DNA of 64,000 nucleotides from Onthophagus taurus (GCF_036711975.1 NC_091967.1:13888001-13952000), one strand, 5' to 3'. Shown: positions 44,701 to 55,190, counted from the stretch's first letter. The notes: a model not told the origin generated them from the letters alone. Made by a program: numbers and translations.

Positions 44701-47700
44701 AGCTAAGTATTGTTATTTTCTTTAGATTTATTCATGTTAATTTAGTTACAATTTCATAACTCCTTATTAATTTTTTTTGTGGTTTTGTTATTACTATTTA
44801 AATAAGTTATTTTAATTGACTCTTTTAGGACTCTATCCATCAACAGTTTTAGACTTTACGTTTTATAAATACTGAGTCCAAAGAATTTCAACTGCATTTG
44901 ACAAACAGCTTGAAACTTGTCTGGATAAAGCTTCGAGATAGCGGATATAGAGAGTGCGGAATGTTTCCTTCATCGTGTAGATGAATGATTGATTGATAAT
45001 GCCCTGCAGCAAGAAGCTGCAACTGTTAACATACTCCCTTAAACTTCAGATTTTGAGAAAACCACCTTATTACTCCATTCATGTGTGAAGTTAAATATTT
45101 TTTTACAATTTGAATACGTTACTTCAAACACATTACTACAACCTAGCGAAATTTCGTCATTGCAATCCTTGGTTTAAAGGATAACTTTAATATCTGCTGA
45201 TGGTAAAAGTAAAAAAATTCAAATCGTGCAATGCAAATTTTGCACTGAGAAATTCTTTTCATTTCGCAAACTACTCTTGACACATCACGTATGTTTTTTA
45301 TACATAAATAAAAAATAGCGAATTATATTATTTATGTATTCCAAATCAACAAAATCAGTTAGGGCGTTAATCGTTTAATATTGCGATACCGAGGTGTGTC
45401 AATGATTTAAGTTATATTAAATAAAACCTTCCTCTGAAGTTTGAAAATACCGTTTTACATAGAGCGCTGAGTATTGAGCCCATTAACGCACCCGTACTTG
45501 AATGTACAATAGGTTGTTTAACGGACCTCCTTCGTAAAGTATGATGTAAGTGGCGCCTGAGTGGCGCCGCGGCGCCATCCATCGCATGCGCATTTCACTG
45601 AAGTGACTCAACAGAGAGCGCCAGCGTAAGTTACAACAGCACACAAACCAGCCAAGCGAGACGTATAGACCGCATATGCAGAAGGCGATTTAACAATGAG
45701 ACAACGTGTAGCGTATTTAATTCTGGATGGACAAATTATACGGAGAGCGCGTAATTAAGACAATTAGTCAGAAAATATGCGCGCACGATCGACTTTGAAT
45801 TGTGTGCGTCCTAGAATGCCTTTCTAAATTTAAAATGATCGTTTTAATTAAAATGGCGAAACAAACTTTATTCTGACTATAATAATATCACACTTTGAAA
45901 ATCGTGAATAAGTGGATAAATCCCATTCTATTTCTAGTAAAGCAAACAAAGAGTTACCGTTGTAGATTTATCTTCTTATTTTTCATCACCAGAATGATAC
46001 AAGTCTCATTGTACATTTGTGATACATTTGCACATACAACATTTTCTCAACCAACTAAAACTAAAATCAACTCGGTACACTTTGTGGAAATACTTCGTCT
46101 GGCTCATAAACCACTTCATAGTCTCGTAGTCGTAGTCTTCTTTATGTTTTTCGAAGTAGATCAACGAATCCTTTTTTTTCTTCCCGTCGCGTTTAAAATG
46201 TAAAGAAACCACAAGAACTCGACTTGATATATCCGGTGACTAACGCGCTCGCGTAATTGGTCCGGTTTTATTATGCACTTAACTTATCGCGGTCGGGTCT
46301 CCGGCGACTTCATAAATTCTCTTGAACGGCTTCGGCGGAGTCGATTATTAAGCCCGTCTTATACTAAAGACGTTTTATCTACTACTATTAATGAGTATGG
46401 AGCCGTGGATCGTTAACGAAAAAAAGTTGGAAATAAAAGATAACAAAATCGATGTTGAAAAATAAATTTGTAAAACAAATATCAAAAGTTACATACAGAT
46501 AAAAGTGTTAATTAGTTGAAATAAAATACTTGGGAAACATTTTTGTAAAGGAAACTCTGCTTTGAGTTAATTTTATTTAAAAAAGTGAAATCGAGTGTAG
46601 TTAACTAGGTGGTGTCCATTGCAAACTGTTGCTTTGTTAATGACGTTAAGCAATGAGTACATTAATAAGGAAACTACGCTCTAATAGCGTTTGTGAAAAA
46701 AGCTCGCTAACGAGGACCTCGTTGCGTCGTCGTCGGTTTACTCGTTTTTCCCGTGTACAATTCTAATGAATAGAGATTTGCACAAGCGGAAATTCGCTGG
46801 CGCCACTTGTTACAGACACCTTGGTGAAGTCACGAATCCAGTAACTTTCACCTTGTTGTTGTTGTTGCTTCGTGCAACTAAACAATTATTGCAAAATTTT
46901 GTTTAGAACATTTTGAGATTTTCCTAAAAACTTATAGAATAAAAAGAAATGTTGTAAAACAAAGCTTAATCGAACATTATTAACCATTTATAAATAAAAA
47001 GTAAATAATTGGGTTAATAGAAATCGTTCTTGAAATAAATTAGTTGGTTTCGAAGGAAAAATTAAGTTATAAATCGAAATATAAGATTGGCGCAATGGTA
47101 TGTTAGCCGACGTCAGAAGGACAAACTTGTAGTTAGAACGTGGCCTTAATGCCTCTTTATGCGTCTCGTCACGTAAATATTCTCGTCTACTATAATGCGT
47201 AGATTAAAATCAAAATGTCAGGTAAATATTCAAATCTAAGAAATCCATATACGAAACAGACATGTAATATCAATGAAGAATAGGACAAAGAAGAAATAAA
47301 TATCGTGAGTATTAAAAGAAACGTTTAATGTATAGTTTCAACTAAAACTACCTAAAACAGTGACTCGTTGGTATGAACCCAAAAACTTAGAGTTGTAAAA
47401 CATATATCAAGATACCTGCTTTACATTGTTCGTCAGAGAACCTTTCTACATATTTCTTGTTTTTATTGCAATAAATCTATATGGATGTCTTCACATGTTG
47501 CAGGAGGTGTCTTACACGTCTTCGAGCTGAAAGTCCAAAATATGCTCAATAGGATTAAGATCTAATCTTTGACCAATCGTAACTTCAAGCGTTACGATTC
47601 TTGCCGTGAGTGGCTGCCAACAAATACAGTATAAGGCATCTCATGCTCTTCTAAGATCTTTTCTGTGCATTGACGTGCTGTTAATGCCCCTCTGTCAAAA

Positions 47701-50700
47701 GAAATTTCAACTCAAAACATTACTAAGGCACCCCCAAAAGCAACTCGAGATAATCGAGGACAGGCTATATAATATTCGCCAGCTCTTTTTCATACCTTAT
47801 TTCGGCCATCTTTGTCATAAAGGAAGATTCTGCATTCATCCGTAAATAATACCATTATTCCGGCGTCCACTGTCTAATTAATGTGTACTCGAGTTAAAGC
47901 AAGTGCACGTCACTTGTGAGCTGCAGTAAGCAAAGCTGCTATACCTGAACTACAGTTCCTTGAGCTTCTCGAATTCTGCTTTGGACCTCTCAATGCAGAA
48001 ATCATGACAAAACCATCTTTTCTGGCTGCTGTTCTTCTTTTAGCATCGATACCGAGCCGTCAGTGATAAAAGAGAGTTGTAAGAAACTGTTGGTGTGTTC
48101 TTTGCACAGTCAGACAATACATTTAATTCAAAACTACATTGCACTATCAATACGGGCAATGTTGCAAAAAGTGACTAAAAAAAAATAGACTACAGTTGAA
48201 AGAAGAAAAATGGAGAGCACAAAAACTGTTCTAGAAATATTCTGTCCCTGACATCATTTGCAGAAATTAAGGTTGTAAGCCAATTGAATTAGCACCACTT
48301 TGCACAATATGTATCTAATCGAACTGTATTTATAATCAAATGCAAAGATAATCAAAAATGTCATGATTCAAAAAATAAAAATGTTAAAATATTTTTCTAA
48401 TACCCAATAATTGTGCTCATAAATATTGGGTCTGGTCTCGTCCGTTATCTGAGGTTTGGGGTACCTAAAATGGTTACCAAAAACGATCCCCATTGTTCTA
48501 TCTACCTGTTCGTGAGTGCATTAGCTTGTAACCAAAGACCCGAGTCGAACGAATCTTATCGCACAGGTGGTCCTCTGCAACGAAATGAGCGGATAGAGGG
48601 CTGATTGAGAGACGACCAGAGAATCCTTTTAAAAGTTATCCGGACACTTTGATAAAAACAGGATCCGGGTCGCCAGAATTGTTGCACCTTCCACCATTTA
48701 TTTGCGGTTATCAATTTCTGGTCGGCGGAATTTTTACCAAAACCTTTATTTACGAGCGGATGGACACAGTTTGTATAAATTCTCTTAATCTGAATTTTAA
48801 GATACGCCTTTAATCGTCGTCGTTGTAACAAGAGTGGACGGGGATTCAATTAACGACTTTTAAACGAGTATCCGGATGAATTAACAACTTTATCTTGCAT
48901 TGGTATCGGTTTGGCTAGACATTGGAAACTGTCTGGTTCATTAGTTTTAACTTGTTAACAGGAAATTGAGATTAACTTTGATATTAATAATAAAAAATAA
49001 AGAAATTTTAATTTTTTGAGAATAAAATATTGTGAAAATTTACATGTGACAATGACGATATTTTGAGAGTAAAGTGAGAGTTGTTTATGTTTGAAAGAAT
49101 GACTAGTCACCTCCTCGAAGACATCAAAGGGGCTTTTAGGCGTAAACTTTTCACAGGGGCCATCTTAAAGAGGTTTATTTACGGCCTGGCTTCCATAAAT
49201 ACTTGTACGAGTTGCGAGGGCTATTTTCGACCAGTTCGTGTCTCAAAATTCTGTGTGTGTAGGGGCACAATCTGACGTTAGGCAAGAGAAGGCGCCGGCG
49301 CCAGACACTTCCTTTTTGACCCCCTCGTCTACTACTTTGAAAAGAAATGGTCTCATACTGTTCCACTTTCTCGGTACTAATAGATTAGGGAAACCTAAAA
49401 AGCATTAATATTGATGTTCCTTGAAAAGTCAAATTTTCGTTTTAAATTTTATTTTTATTAATGATATGGAAACAAAATGAGTAATATTAAGGTTTTATGA
49501 ATTGTACAAATGTGTTGAACTGTGAAGAATACGTCTTATTAAAGTGTTAAATGGACCTTCTTGTTACATTTGTAACCGCGAAACAACCGTTTCTATTTCG
49601 GTCGCAACACGAGCGGTTTACGACCGAAAGGCATATTAATAATAAGGTCTCGAGTTTGGGTTCATAAAAGCCGTTGAATACGACAATACTTAACACATGC
49701 AATCTTTGGTTATTTTATAAAGTTTTGCGTTTAGATCAACACGATGAATAAGAAAATGTTAATTTCTTTTTTAATAAAACAAACTTTGTATTCAAGAACA
49801 AAGACTCATCTGTATGAATATAAATGAGCTAAAATGATTTGAGTTCAACGATGTTATTTTAGTATATTTAGAGAAAACAAGGTCATTTACAGAATATTTG
49901 AATAAGAAGAATTTTGAAGTTTACAAAGAAACGTAGAGACTGGATGGAAAATGTTGAAAAAAAAAGCCACAGATTGTATAAAGCTCAAATGGTTAACATA
50001 TTCAGGAGATGTCCTGGAAGTAGAAGACCGATTGAGAAACCCAGAACACGATGGAGGATGAGGTGCTGAGGGTTGCCAGGAATATATTAGGATCTGCAAA
50101 CTTGTAAAATGCTTTAGAAGAAGAGTTGGATGGAAATTAAGGAGATTAAGTATGGATGGATGTTAATAATTATAAGTTATAAGAAACTGGTGTAACTACA
50201 GTTCACAAACCAGATAAAATAGAAGCAAGACGTGGGTTATGACAACTGTAGCATTTGCAGCTAGCATAGAAAATCGCCAAGGTGAGGAAACAGGCCACCA
50301 TAGCTAATCAGATCTGTTGCAAGCTCTTTGAAAGGAACTGGGATTTTAAACCAGGAATGGCTCACTGGACCTATGTGGCAATAATCGTGTCACAAGACAT
50401 CGCAACAACAGCTGGCACAAATCCAGCAATTTGCATGTCTTAATATAACAAGTACAATGACATTTTGTCCGACGGCTGCTTTTGAAGCCCTACTCGGTCC
50501 ACCACTTCATTTGTATATACAAAAGGAGGCAACCTTGAGTGCCTTATCACTGAAGACATGCTCTTTACTCAAGCTGATACAGGATAACCTCATAGGACAT
50601 CTCAAAATCCTCAGGGACCTATGTCTAAACCACTTCCTAAAGGTCATAAAGGAACAACTCCTTGGAACAATATTAAGGTTCATCATTAATCAGGGACCTA

Positions 50701-53700
50701 GATTTTTTTAAAACGTTTGGAGCGGTTAAGTTACAATAGATCTCATAGCTCACGGTGACGATAGAGGCAGCTCGCCTTTGCCCGGCAGCAATAATAATAT
50801 GTTGTGTGTTCTACAAAATTATTATAGATTTATGATCGAGCTAAGCTACCTAAGTTTCCAAGCCATGAATGGAACAAAGGGAATCCTGACAAGTTTTTTA
50901 TTGCAAACACCCGATTTGTGGCAAGCAACTGGAAAAGAGCAACTACTCTTAGAATGACCTGGTTTTTACCTTAATAAATAAATAACTTCAAAAAGTAGTA
51001 AAATTGACGTCAAAGTTTCCGTAATAAAGTTGTAAAAAAATAATTTTATAAACTTTTTTGTCATAATAAATTTAACTCAATAAATATGGATGACTAAGAA
51101 GTTGTTTTTTTAACTATTTAAAAACAACAACCAGTAGTTGAGTGTATCATTAGAATTGTTGATGGAAATAAAGTCGATATCGTTTTATTCCGTAAACTTT
51201 ATGCAGTACTCGTCTGACACGCTTCGGTACGATAATAAATCGCCGGCACATTGTGGGTGACGAAGTTTGAATATCAAATATTAGCAGGCCGTAGGTAGCC
51301 ATACTTCATTGCCGGCGAATACAAAAGAAATCATTGGGACCAGACGACGCCTGTTACGTGCGTCGTGATTCACATCGAGTTGCGATGTTTTAATGCCGTC
51401 GCGTTTCACGGAAAAGCGTCTGTGGCGGATTGATGCCGACAACTGAAATATCCCGTATGTTGGCAACTCACGGCGAAGACGTGAGATTGAAAATAGAAAT
51501 TGTACCCGTTGAGTGTGGACGCCCCTTGAATGGCGCACACCTCGAATGTTAATCGTAATAAAACAATGGCATCGAAGAAACTGTCAATTGTTTGGTTTTA
51601 CAACATTTTGTAAAGTGTCACAAGGATTTATGGGACAAAGACGTGATGGTGAATGTTTGTTGTTATTGTTCTTGTATGCATGTATGTATGTAAATGAGAT
51701 GCAAACTGAAAGTCAATCATAATAAATGAAGATAAAATTGTAGAAAGAAAAAGAATTTAATTTCAAAATATGACTTTCATCTTGTAGCATCCATTAATTC
51801 TATTCCTGTTTCAAAAAACCCTATCACTACAATTATTAATTCATGTCCATTCTTGCATGCATCTAATAATTTAAAGTCATCGAATACAAATGACCACCAT
51901 AACAACGGCAGCAGCAGCTAACCAACCGAGCCGCAACAAAATAAACGATACCCAACTTCCTCCTTCGCTTCGGTTAAGCGATCGCCTCGATACAGTTAAC
52001 TCTCTTCCCGTGTTGCATTATCCGTCAGATAGCGGTGAGCGCGGACTGTTAATTTTTCCATAACCGCTTTTCGTTTCCAGCGCGTTGTTGCTCTAGCACT
52101 AACAGCTCGACCGTCGTCGTGTGCGATTGCAACGGCAACGCGACTATAGGTCATTGACCCAAATGGATACGCGCCCCTGAACGTGGTGGCGCTTGTTTCG
52201 TGCACCCGCTGACATCGACGATGACATCTCGATGATTTAGAAGTCCGTTGCTAACCAGCTCGATCAAGTTCGTCTCGATTTATTTTCCGTGCAAAATGGT
52301 AATAAGTCTTGGTCGGAGAATTTAAGTTATGGACAGTGAGACAGCATAATGTAGTTTGTGCGGATGCAATGCGGTATTTCAGAGACGGGTTTGAACAAGT
52401 TTTGGAGACTGATAAATGGACAAGAATTTCTTGAATAATGATATGATCTTTGTTTATTTACATACAATAATTTATATAGATTGTTCCAGCTTATAGTTTT
52501 AGACATGTTTTAGCATATCATTTTGTAGATCTATTACTTTGTGGTACAATATCTCATATTCGCATTTGAAGTAAAAATCTTTTTCATTATTGAGTTCCAA
52601 TGAAGACAATCAAAATTCATTTTTAAGATGGATATGACAGGAAGAATTTTGTATTATGCAAATTGTATCTTCTCTTTGTATCATTGGAACATACAAAATT
52701 CTAATATTTTGTTGGCTCCGATTTACTCATTGCATACAATTATGTTGGCCATATTTCCATGTATGTATTGCTAAAGTCAATTCATTAAGTAATGCAAATA
52801 TGTCATATATGCAAAACTTATATAAAATCCAATGATAAAGAGAACATCAAAAGATATCAAAATTGCTTTTGGCGTATCTTTATTCATAACGCGTTTAAAC
52901 TTGTTCAAACTGTCAACAATATTCAAATGTTTTGCCGGGCGGCTATCGTCAATTGTCCCTGATCGTTTACGACTCAATCGATCGCGGTGGCCGGGTGTCG
53001 TTTGACGACAGATGGCGCCTACGGCAAGCTGCATGTCCATTGAAAGAGCGAACTCCCTCTTTGGATTGAGCGGTGCGTAATTGATATATGTAGGTGCTGA
53101 TTGGGTGCGACGATTGTGTAAAATGTTGATTGTATTTAGATTAGATTGAGATTAAAAAAGTTATAATAAAATATTGAGGAAATGACTCATTTTCCAAACT
53201 TCTTGCTCATTAAAATACTTTGGCGAAAAAGTTCGATAGCTAAAGCAAAATTATTATCATCACTATTATTACAAAATAATGTCTTTATTCCATGGCAGAT
53301 TTTCGTTTAAAGGTTTAATTATGGTTTTTTACGTTCAGTTACGAGCACTAAATTTTTTATTGCAGAACGGGATTCCGAGGTACACCTATAAAACCAGTAC
53401 TATATAGGCACTTTTACCACATACAAGATTGTGGTGTAATGTCGTTTCGATTGTACAAAACAATAGTTAATTATTAATTATCGTCGTTTAGAAACCAGAA
53501 CTAATCGGGTGAAAACGCGGGTGCAAAACGTAAACTGGCAACATCTCGTATCAAAAATTTGAGGTCGCGGACAAACACAGATAACGATTTCAACAAGTTA
53601 CAACATGCAAAAAAAAATTTCGAATAAGAAAATTATAAATATATTTGTTTATTTTACCTGTCGATAGTTTATTATCCCCATTATTTATCCTTTCCTCGTC

Positions 53701-53829
53701 TGCGGTTTTCTGAATTGGTCTATTCACCATAACACTAGCGAATTCAGCACCAGCTGAAAATACTTCATCTATGATGAAAAGTGCAAAAATTTGGACGAGA
53801 AAGATTGCGTTTGGATTTGTTGACAACAT
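16928..53829 (-). CDS. BAMBI: BAMBI homologue, TGF-beta/BMP pseudoreceptor (5 exons, 36.9 kb)
   Basis: Five exons join with matching phases: 53658-53829, 28195-28354, 17646-17788, 17385-17592 and 16928-17327, giving 360 residues. Residues 1-26 look like a signal peptide (IFLVQIFALFIIDEVFSAGA). The ectodomain has ten cysteines at 62, 64, 69, 76, 83, 104, 117, 137, 138 and 143, opening RCYCNLPTCISAGYMC and closing LLYCCYRDLCNH. Vertebrate BAMBI has the same ten-Cys pattern (CYC...C...GYMC...CC...MCN). The membrane segment and its flanks (EVWFKAATIAVPICGTVIVL then VLIMLAVRLLRSEN, about 187-216) are the best-conserved BAMBI block. The cytoplasmic tail (about 145 residues) has no kinase domain, as expected for a decoy type I receptor that blocks BMP/activin signalling. 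From memory, insects such as Tribolium keep BAMBI and Drosophila has lost it. Exon 1 lies 25.3 kb from exon 2; its assignment rests on signal peptide, donor and phase, and is less certain than exons 2-5. Confidence 0.88.
17790..19130. other. BAMBI intron 2, proximal part
   Basis: Mostly AT-rich, with more GC-rich stretches around 17885-18120 and 18330-18540 that include a GGCGCC at 18430. No coding frame or element recognised. Confidence 0.4.
19140..19620 (+). mobile_element. LINE endonuclease-domain relic
   Basis: Plus-strand pieces in shifting frames resemble the apurinic endonuclease of Jockey-type elements: RGGGIVVKTCH, then QDRTTIEQLWVKF, then SDHKALSIFIRNYHKYLDD (compare the catalytic SDHxxL box), then PKRYNWTRTR like the KRYNWRKAD block that follows the domain. 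Several stops lie between them, so it is a dead, truncated copy. Confidence 0.5.
19630..22010. other. BAMBI intron 2, GC-rich islands in AT-rich DNA
   Basis: No gene recognised. Higher-GC islands lie at about 20400-20480, 20600-20740 and 21000-21450. Their opposing short ORFs on both strands are what low stop-codon density gives in GC-rich DNA. A GGCGCC site is at 20713. Confidence 0.45.
22015..22215. repeat. Palindromic MITE-like repeat, locus 1
   Basis: Inverted copies of cgtctcttaagacggctaaa ... tttctagttctaattc and its reverse (ctagaactagaaacatagga ... gtttagccgtacgtctcttaagagg) flank a core ending attcagcgttagatcgttgt. The same family recurs at 28540-29163 and 34900-35080. Confidence 0.7.
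22220..24340. other. BAMBI intron 2, middle part
   Basis: GC-rich islands lie at about 22500-22740 (with homeodomain-type TAATTG and CAATTAG sites) and 22870-23250. The rest is AT-rich. The stretch at 23300-24340 looks like old repeat DNA but shows no recognisable domain. A (gat)n run is at about 22374. Confidence 0.4.
24348..25507. mobile_element. Foldback/long-TIR element (~1.16 kb)
   Basis: The left end cagggtgtttcggtgactcg and the right end cgagtcaccgaaacaccctg are exact inverted copies. The inversion continues inwards for roughly 430 bp per arm (for example tttgttcccgc/ccgatccaactca and taagagtaataaaagtttct in opposite orientation), leaving a ~290-bp A-rich centre. TA-rich flanks (tata/tatg) suggest insertion at TA. 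No transposase frame. A non-autonomous Tc1/mariner-like or foldback element is the best description. Confidence 0.8.
25515..28190. other. BAMBI intron 2, distal part
   Basis: Contains a degenerate G/T-rich repeat at 25900-26240 and a higher-GC island around 26930-27240. Otherwise AT-rich with short chance ORFs. No exon recognised up to BAMBI exon 2. Confidence 0.4.
25900..26240 (+). repeat. Degenerate G/T-rich tandem repeat
   Basis: Imperfect repetition of units like ttgggttagcttgctttg and ggttgggttggtttgctttg over about 340 bp, with strong strand bias (few C). The unit length is variable, so it is an old, decayed simple repeat. Confidence 0.55.
28195..28354 (-). CDS. BAMBI: BAMBI exon 2 (Cys-rich ectodomain)
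   Basis: Between acceptor ttttag|GTCACACC and donor GATAA|GTAAGC this frame reads HTRCYCNLPTCISAGYMCMS, then SGGCFSNML and GRHGCIELLTDK. It aligns with the BAMBI ectodomain start (RCYC...HC..TGYMCKS..ACF). The longest open frame at this place is a different, meaningless one, so an ORF-only reading would miss the exon. Confidence 0.93.
28540..29163. repeat. Palindromic MITE-like repeat, locus 2 (compound)
   Basis: Several head-to-head units, each with gcattcgggtttagccg next to a ctagttctaggtctagtgtt arm and a caacaatctaac core. Centres lie near 28685 and 28925. The right edge (tccgttatatccgatgtttc ... atatcgagattttactgta), read in reverse, begins tacagtaaaatctcgatata, like the TIR of pogo/Tigger-type elements with TA target sites. 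It lies just 5' of BAMBI exon 2 on the gene's strand. Confidence 0.7.
29170..31050. other. BAMBI intron 1, GC-rich islands
   Basis: Islands at about 29290-29590 and 30340-30800, the second with a polypurine run (30525-30632) passing into a (tcc)n/(ttc)n pyrimidine run (30633-30672) and a GGCGCC at 30722. No gene recognised. Confidence 0.4.
31140..31700 (+). mobile_element. Penelope-like element reverse-transcriptase relic
   Basis: Plus strand, VILSANKGNATMVMDRKKYE at about 31200 matches the ILxADKGNATVVMD signature unique to Penelope-like RTs. Further on, VTPRIYGLQKIDK corresponds to PPRLYGLPKIHK, and FGVLSFTALVKK to the catalytic FDVxSLFTxVP block, with the Asp lost. Stops and frameshifts separate them, so it is inactive. 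Confidence 0.75.
31710..34895. other. BAMBI intron 1, no gene recognised
   Basis: AT-rich from 31710 to 33440 (possibly more Penelope tail, not provable by eye). GC-rich islands follow at about 33470-33760, 34110-34340 and 34550-34740. The short ORFs on both strands of these islands overlap each other and show no known domain. Confidence 0.4.
34900..35080. repeat. Palindromic MITE-like repeat, locus 3
   Basis: A near-perfect inverted repeat centred on cgtctcttaagacg at about 34983-34996, with arms cattcgggtttagccg and cggctaaacccgaatg, then actagcattagaactaac against gatgctagttctaagtctag. The outer core caacaatctaac faces ctgaataacaattaaaacta. Same family as loci 1 and 2. Confidence 0.75.
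35090..36690. other. BAMBI intron 1 between MITE locus 3 and the satellite
   Basis: GC-richer segments at about 35180-35520 and 36000-36240. Otherwise AT-rich. No gene or element recognised. Confidence 0.4.
36696..39792 (+). repeat. Satellite array, 172-176-bp monomers with higher-order structure
   Basis: Eighteen monomers share the anchor ctcgatatctatgcatcta. ATG anchor positions are 36738, 36914, 37090, 37266, 37442, 37610, 37786, 37958, 38134, 38306, 38481, 38657, 38829, 39005, 39177, 39353, 39525 and 39701. Type A monomers are 176 bp and form two subtypes (ccagtgctaccatcaacaac and ccattgttaccatcaccaac) that alternate in the left third as a 352-bp dimer. Type B monomers are 172 bp (agtagcaagttgtttggaat ... 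atgctccgattccaaaatag) and alternate with A from 37786 on, giving a 348-bp dimer. The recurring 61-codon ORFs are by-products of the repeat: 176 is not a multiple of 3, so no long frame forms. Confidence 0.95.
39800..45170. other. BAMBI intron 1, islands and AT-rich DNA
   Basis: GC-rich islands at about 40060-40320, 40640-40920 and 43090-43290 (the last with GGCGCC at 43098 and 43216 and TAATTA-type sites). Between them the DNA is AT-rich with no gene, RNA or element that I can support. Confidence 0.4.
45180..45293 (+). pseudogene. Possible zinc-finger gene fragment
   Basis: The plus-strand frame ISADGKSKKIQIVQCKFCTE continues KFFSFRKLLLTHH and stops at a donor-like cac|gtatgt. CxxC...HH has the general look of a zinc knuckle, but His spacing does not fit classical C2H2 well. 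The in-frame sequence upstream (about 45050-45179) is open except for one TAA. Either a decayed exon copy or chance. Confidence 0.25.
45300..47470. other. BAMBI intron 1, islands
   Basis: Islands at 45530-45680 (three GGCGCC within 25 bp at 45552, 45563 and 45571), 46200-46400 and 46690-46860 (GGCGCC at 46799). The rest is AT-rich. No gene recognised. Confidence 0.45.
47480..48075 (-). pseudogene. Tc1/mariner-type transposase relic
   Basis: Minus-strand frames in order: ARKDGFVMISALRGPKQNSR (about 48030, HTH region), AALLTAAHK ... MVLFTDECRIFLYDKDGRNK (about 47890-47790, the second catalytic Asp in VLFTDE), and LDLNPIEHILDF (about 47560, matching SPDLNPIEHLWD with the third catalytic residue region). 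Frameshifted and interrupted, so inactive. No flanking inverted repeats identified. Confidence 0.8.
48080..49880. other. BAMBI intron 1, islands
   Basis: Islands at about 48430-48850 and 49080-49370, the second with a tandem GGCGCCGGCGCC at 49291-49302. Short ORFs on both strands of the islands overlap and show no domain. Confidence 0.4.
49890..50110 (+). mobile_element. LINE 3'-end relic
   Basis: Plus strand, ggaagtagaagaccgattga to acacgatggaggatgaggtg reads SRRPIEKPRTRWRM, like the GRPKxRWxD block at the C-terminus of RTE/CR1-type reverse transcriptases, followed by a degenerate VARNILG. Short and broken. Confidence 0.5.
50220..50715 (+). mobile_element. Jockey/R1-type LINE fragment (RT to RNase H linker)
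   Basis: Plus strand from 50412: LAQIQQFACLNITSTMTFCP then TAAFEALLGPPLHLYIQKEA. This corresponds to the LxxxQRxAxLxITGAMRTTPTAALExLLxLPPLxLxI block that follows the RT domain in Jockey- and R1-type elements. The frame stays open to 50709. No intact RT or RNase H is present, and the next ~60 bp decay. Confidence 0.7.
50720..53650. other. BAMBI intron 1, proximal part near exon 1
   Basis: GC-rich islands at about 51230-51550, 51900-52300 and 52930-53070 (GGCGCC at 53014). The rest is AT-rich. No coding frame with a recognisable domain. Closeness to the presumed 5' exon makes these candidates for regulatory DNA. Confidence 0.4.
53658..53829 (-). CDS. BAMBI: Probable BAMBI exon 1 (signal peptide)
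   Basis: ATG at 53829 opens a hydrophobic leader (MLSTNPNAIFLVQIFALFII) with an AGA-type cleavage region, then a hydrophilic stretch PIQKTADEERINNGDNKLST. The exon ends at an ACAG|GTAAAAT donor, leaving one base. Exon 2 begins with two bases that complete Gly. No other exon in the window fits this donor, and exon 2 needs a signal-peptide exon upstream. A secreted-protein exon of another gene remains possible. Confidence 0.7.
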
Positions 53830-54940
53830 TTTGATATGTATTACTTATTATATTAAAATTAGATAAAGTTTATTGTGAAATGCACGAATAAGTCCGTAAA
53901 GTCATTAAGACTAACAGAAAGAAAGTGGGTAAAAGTTGGAAACACGAATAACTGAGATTAGTAAAAAAAAAAGTTCGTAATAGTAATAACACGTTACGTG
54001 AAGACAGGAGGACGACGAAAGCGTCTTCTCCTCACGACGATACGATACGAACTGGACTCGACGGCGTGCGTCTGGTTAGTTTTAGCCGTTATCCGCCAGG
54101 CTTCGAACTCCATGTGCTTGGTGGCCGTCTATTCGATAATAAAGTTACCATGTATAGGACTTAGCAAAAGTATTTTACTTACTAATAGACCTGTTTTGGT
54201 TCAAGAGTTCTGCAGTTCCAAACAAAAACGGACCTAATATATGTATAATCTTAATCAGATATAAAGCATTCATTTACCTTATATAATTCCTCTTTCTCTT
54301 CATCTAACATACAAAATACATCACATAACAATAGGTAATTTTTCGAGTCTCTGTACCTCTACTAATTGTGTAACATACACATTTTTGACCGATTCTTGCA
54401 TATACTCATTTGCAGGTTACATGGACAATCTTGTGAAATTGACGAAATTGTGAATGTGTCTTTTGTAAAACATTCATTTTCGAATTCTATAGAACTGAAT
54501 CAGTAAGGTAAAGCCGAACTATTCGATTATCATTTTAAAAAATTACACCCGTTTATTCGACATATACATTCTGAAACAACAACACGAAAGTTAGGTTTAT
54601 AACTGCAGATAGATCTTCTGGAGCACCTGCATCAAAAATTATCTCTGCTGGTACAGTTAGTTCCGAAAAGGTGATTACTTGACTTTAATATTATGCTGAA
54701 AATCAACAACCTCCATAAAGCTTTTAGTTTTAGTTCAAGAGCCACTAAATTTTCAACCAGTATACTGCCTCCTTATTTTAATTTCCTTTCCGACAAGTTG
54801 TTAAATTTTCGAGCACTTGTAAAACACTTTTCCTTTCATTTGTCAATAAACAAAATATGCGTAATTAGCTATTAAATATGCTCAACAAACTCACATGTGC
54901 TTCCAGAAACTCCATTACAATCATTAAAAGTGAATGTGTT
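53830..54940. other. Upstream of BAMBI exon 1 (5' UTR/promoter expected)
   Basis: Sequence 5' of the presumed BAMBI start on the minus strand. A higher-GC patch at 54000-54130 may mark the promoter or first exon but no TATA or initiator was assigned. No other gene seen. Confidence 0.35.
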
Positions 54941-54949
54941 GTGTGAACT

Positions 54950-55190
54950 ATTATTGGCCAGAATTGATCGGAATTTAAATTAATGATATGTGGCTTCAAC
55001 GATGGTGCCACATGTCACACAGCTTCCTAAATTTCTGTTTATGGGGTTATGTTAAATCGTTGGTTTATGTCTAGAAGCTAACATCTTTAAAGGAGGTCAG
55101 GAATTAGCTATTTTACGCGAAATTGCCAATGTTCCGGCAGAAATGTGTGAAAGAGTGATGTAAAATTGGGCATAAAGAATAATTTAGAAA
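54950..55190 (+). pseudogene. mariner-like transposase relic
   Basis: Plus strand, pieces match the C-terminal half of a mariner-type transposase: DMWLQ then DGATCHT (frameshifted, about 54985-55015), FLWGYVKSLVY (about 55037-55070) and a degenerate IPAEMCERVM (about 55120-55160). The stretch between DGATCHT and FLWGYVK is deleted. Inactive. Confidence 0.75.
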
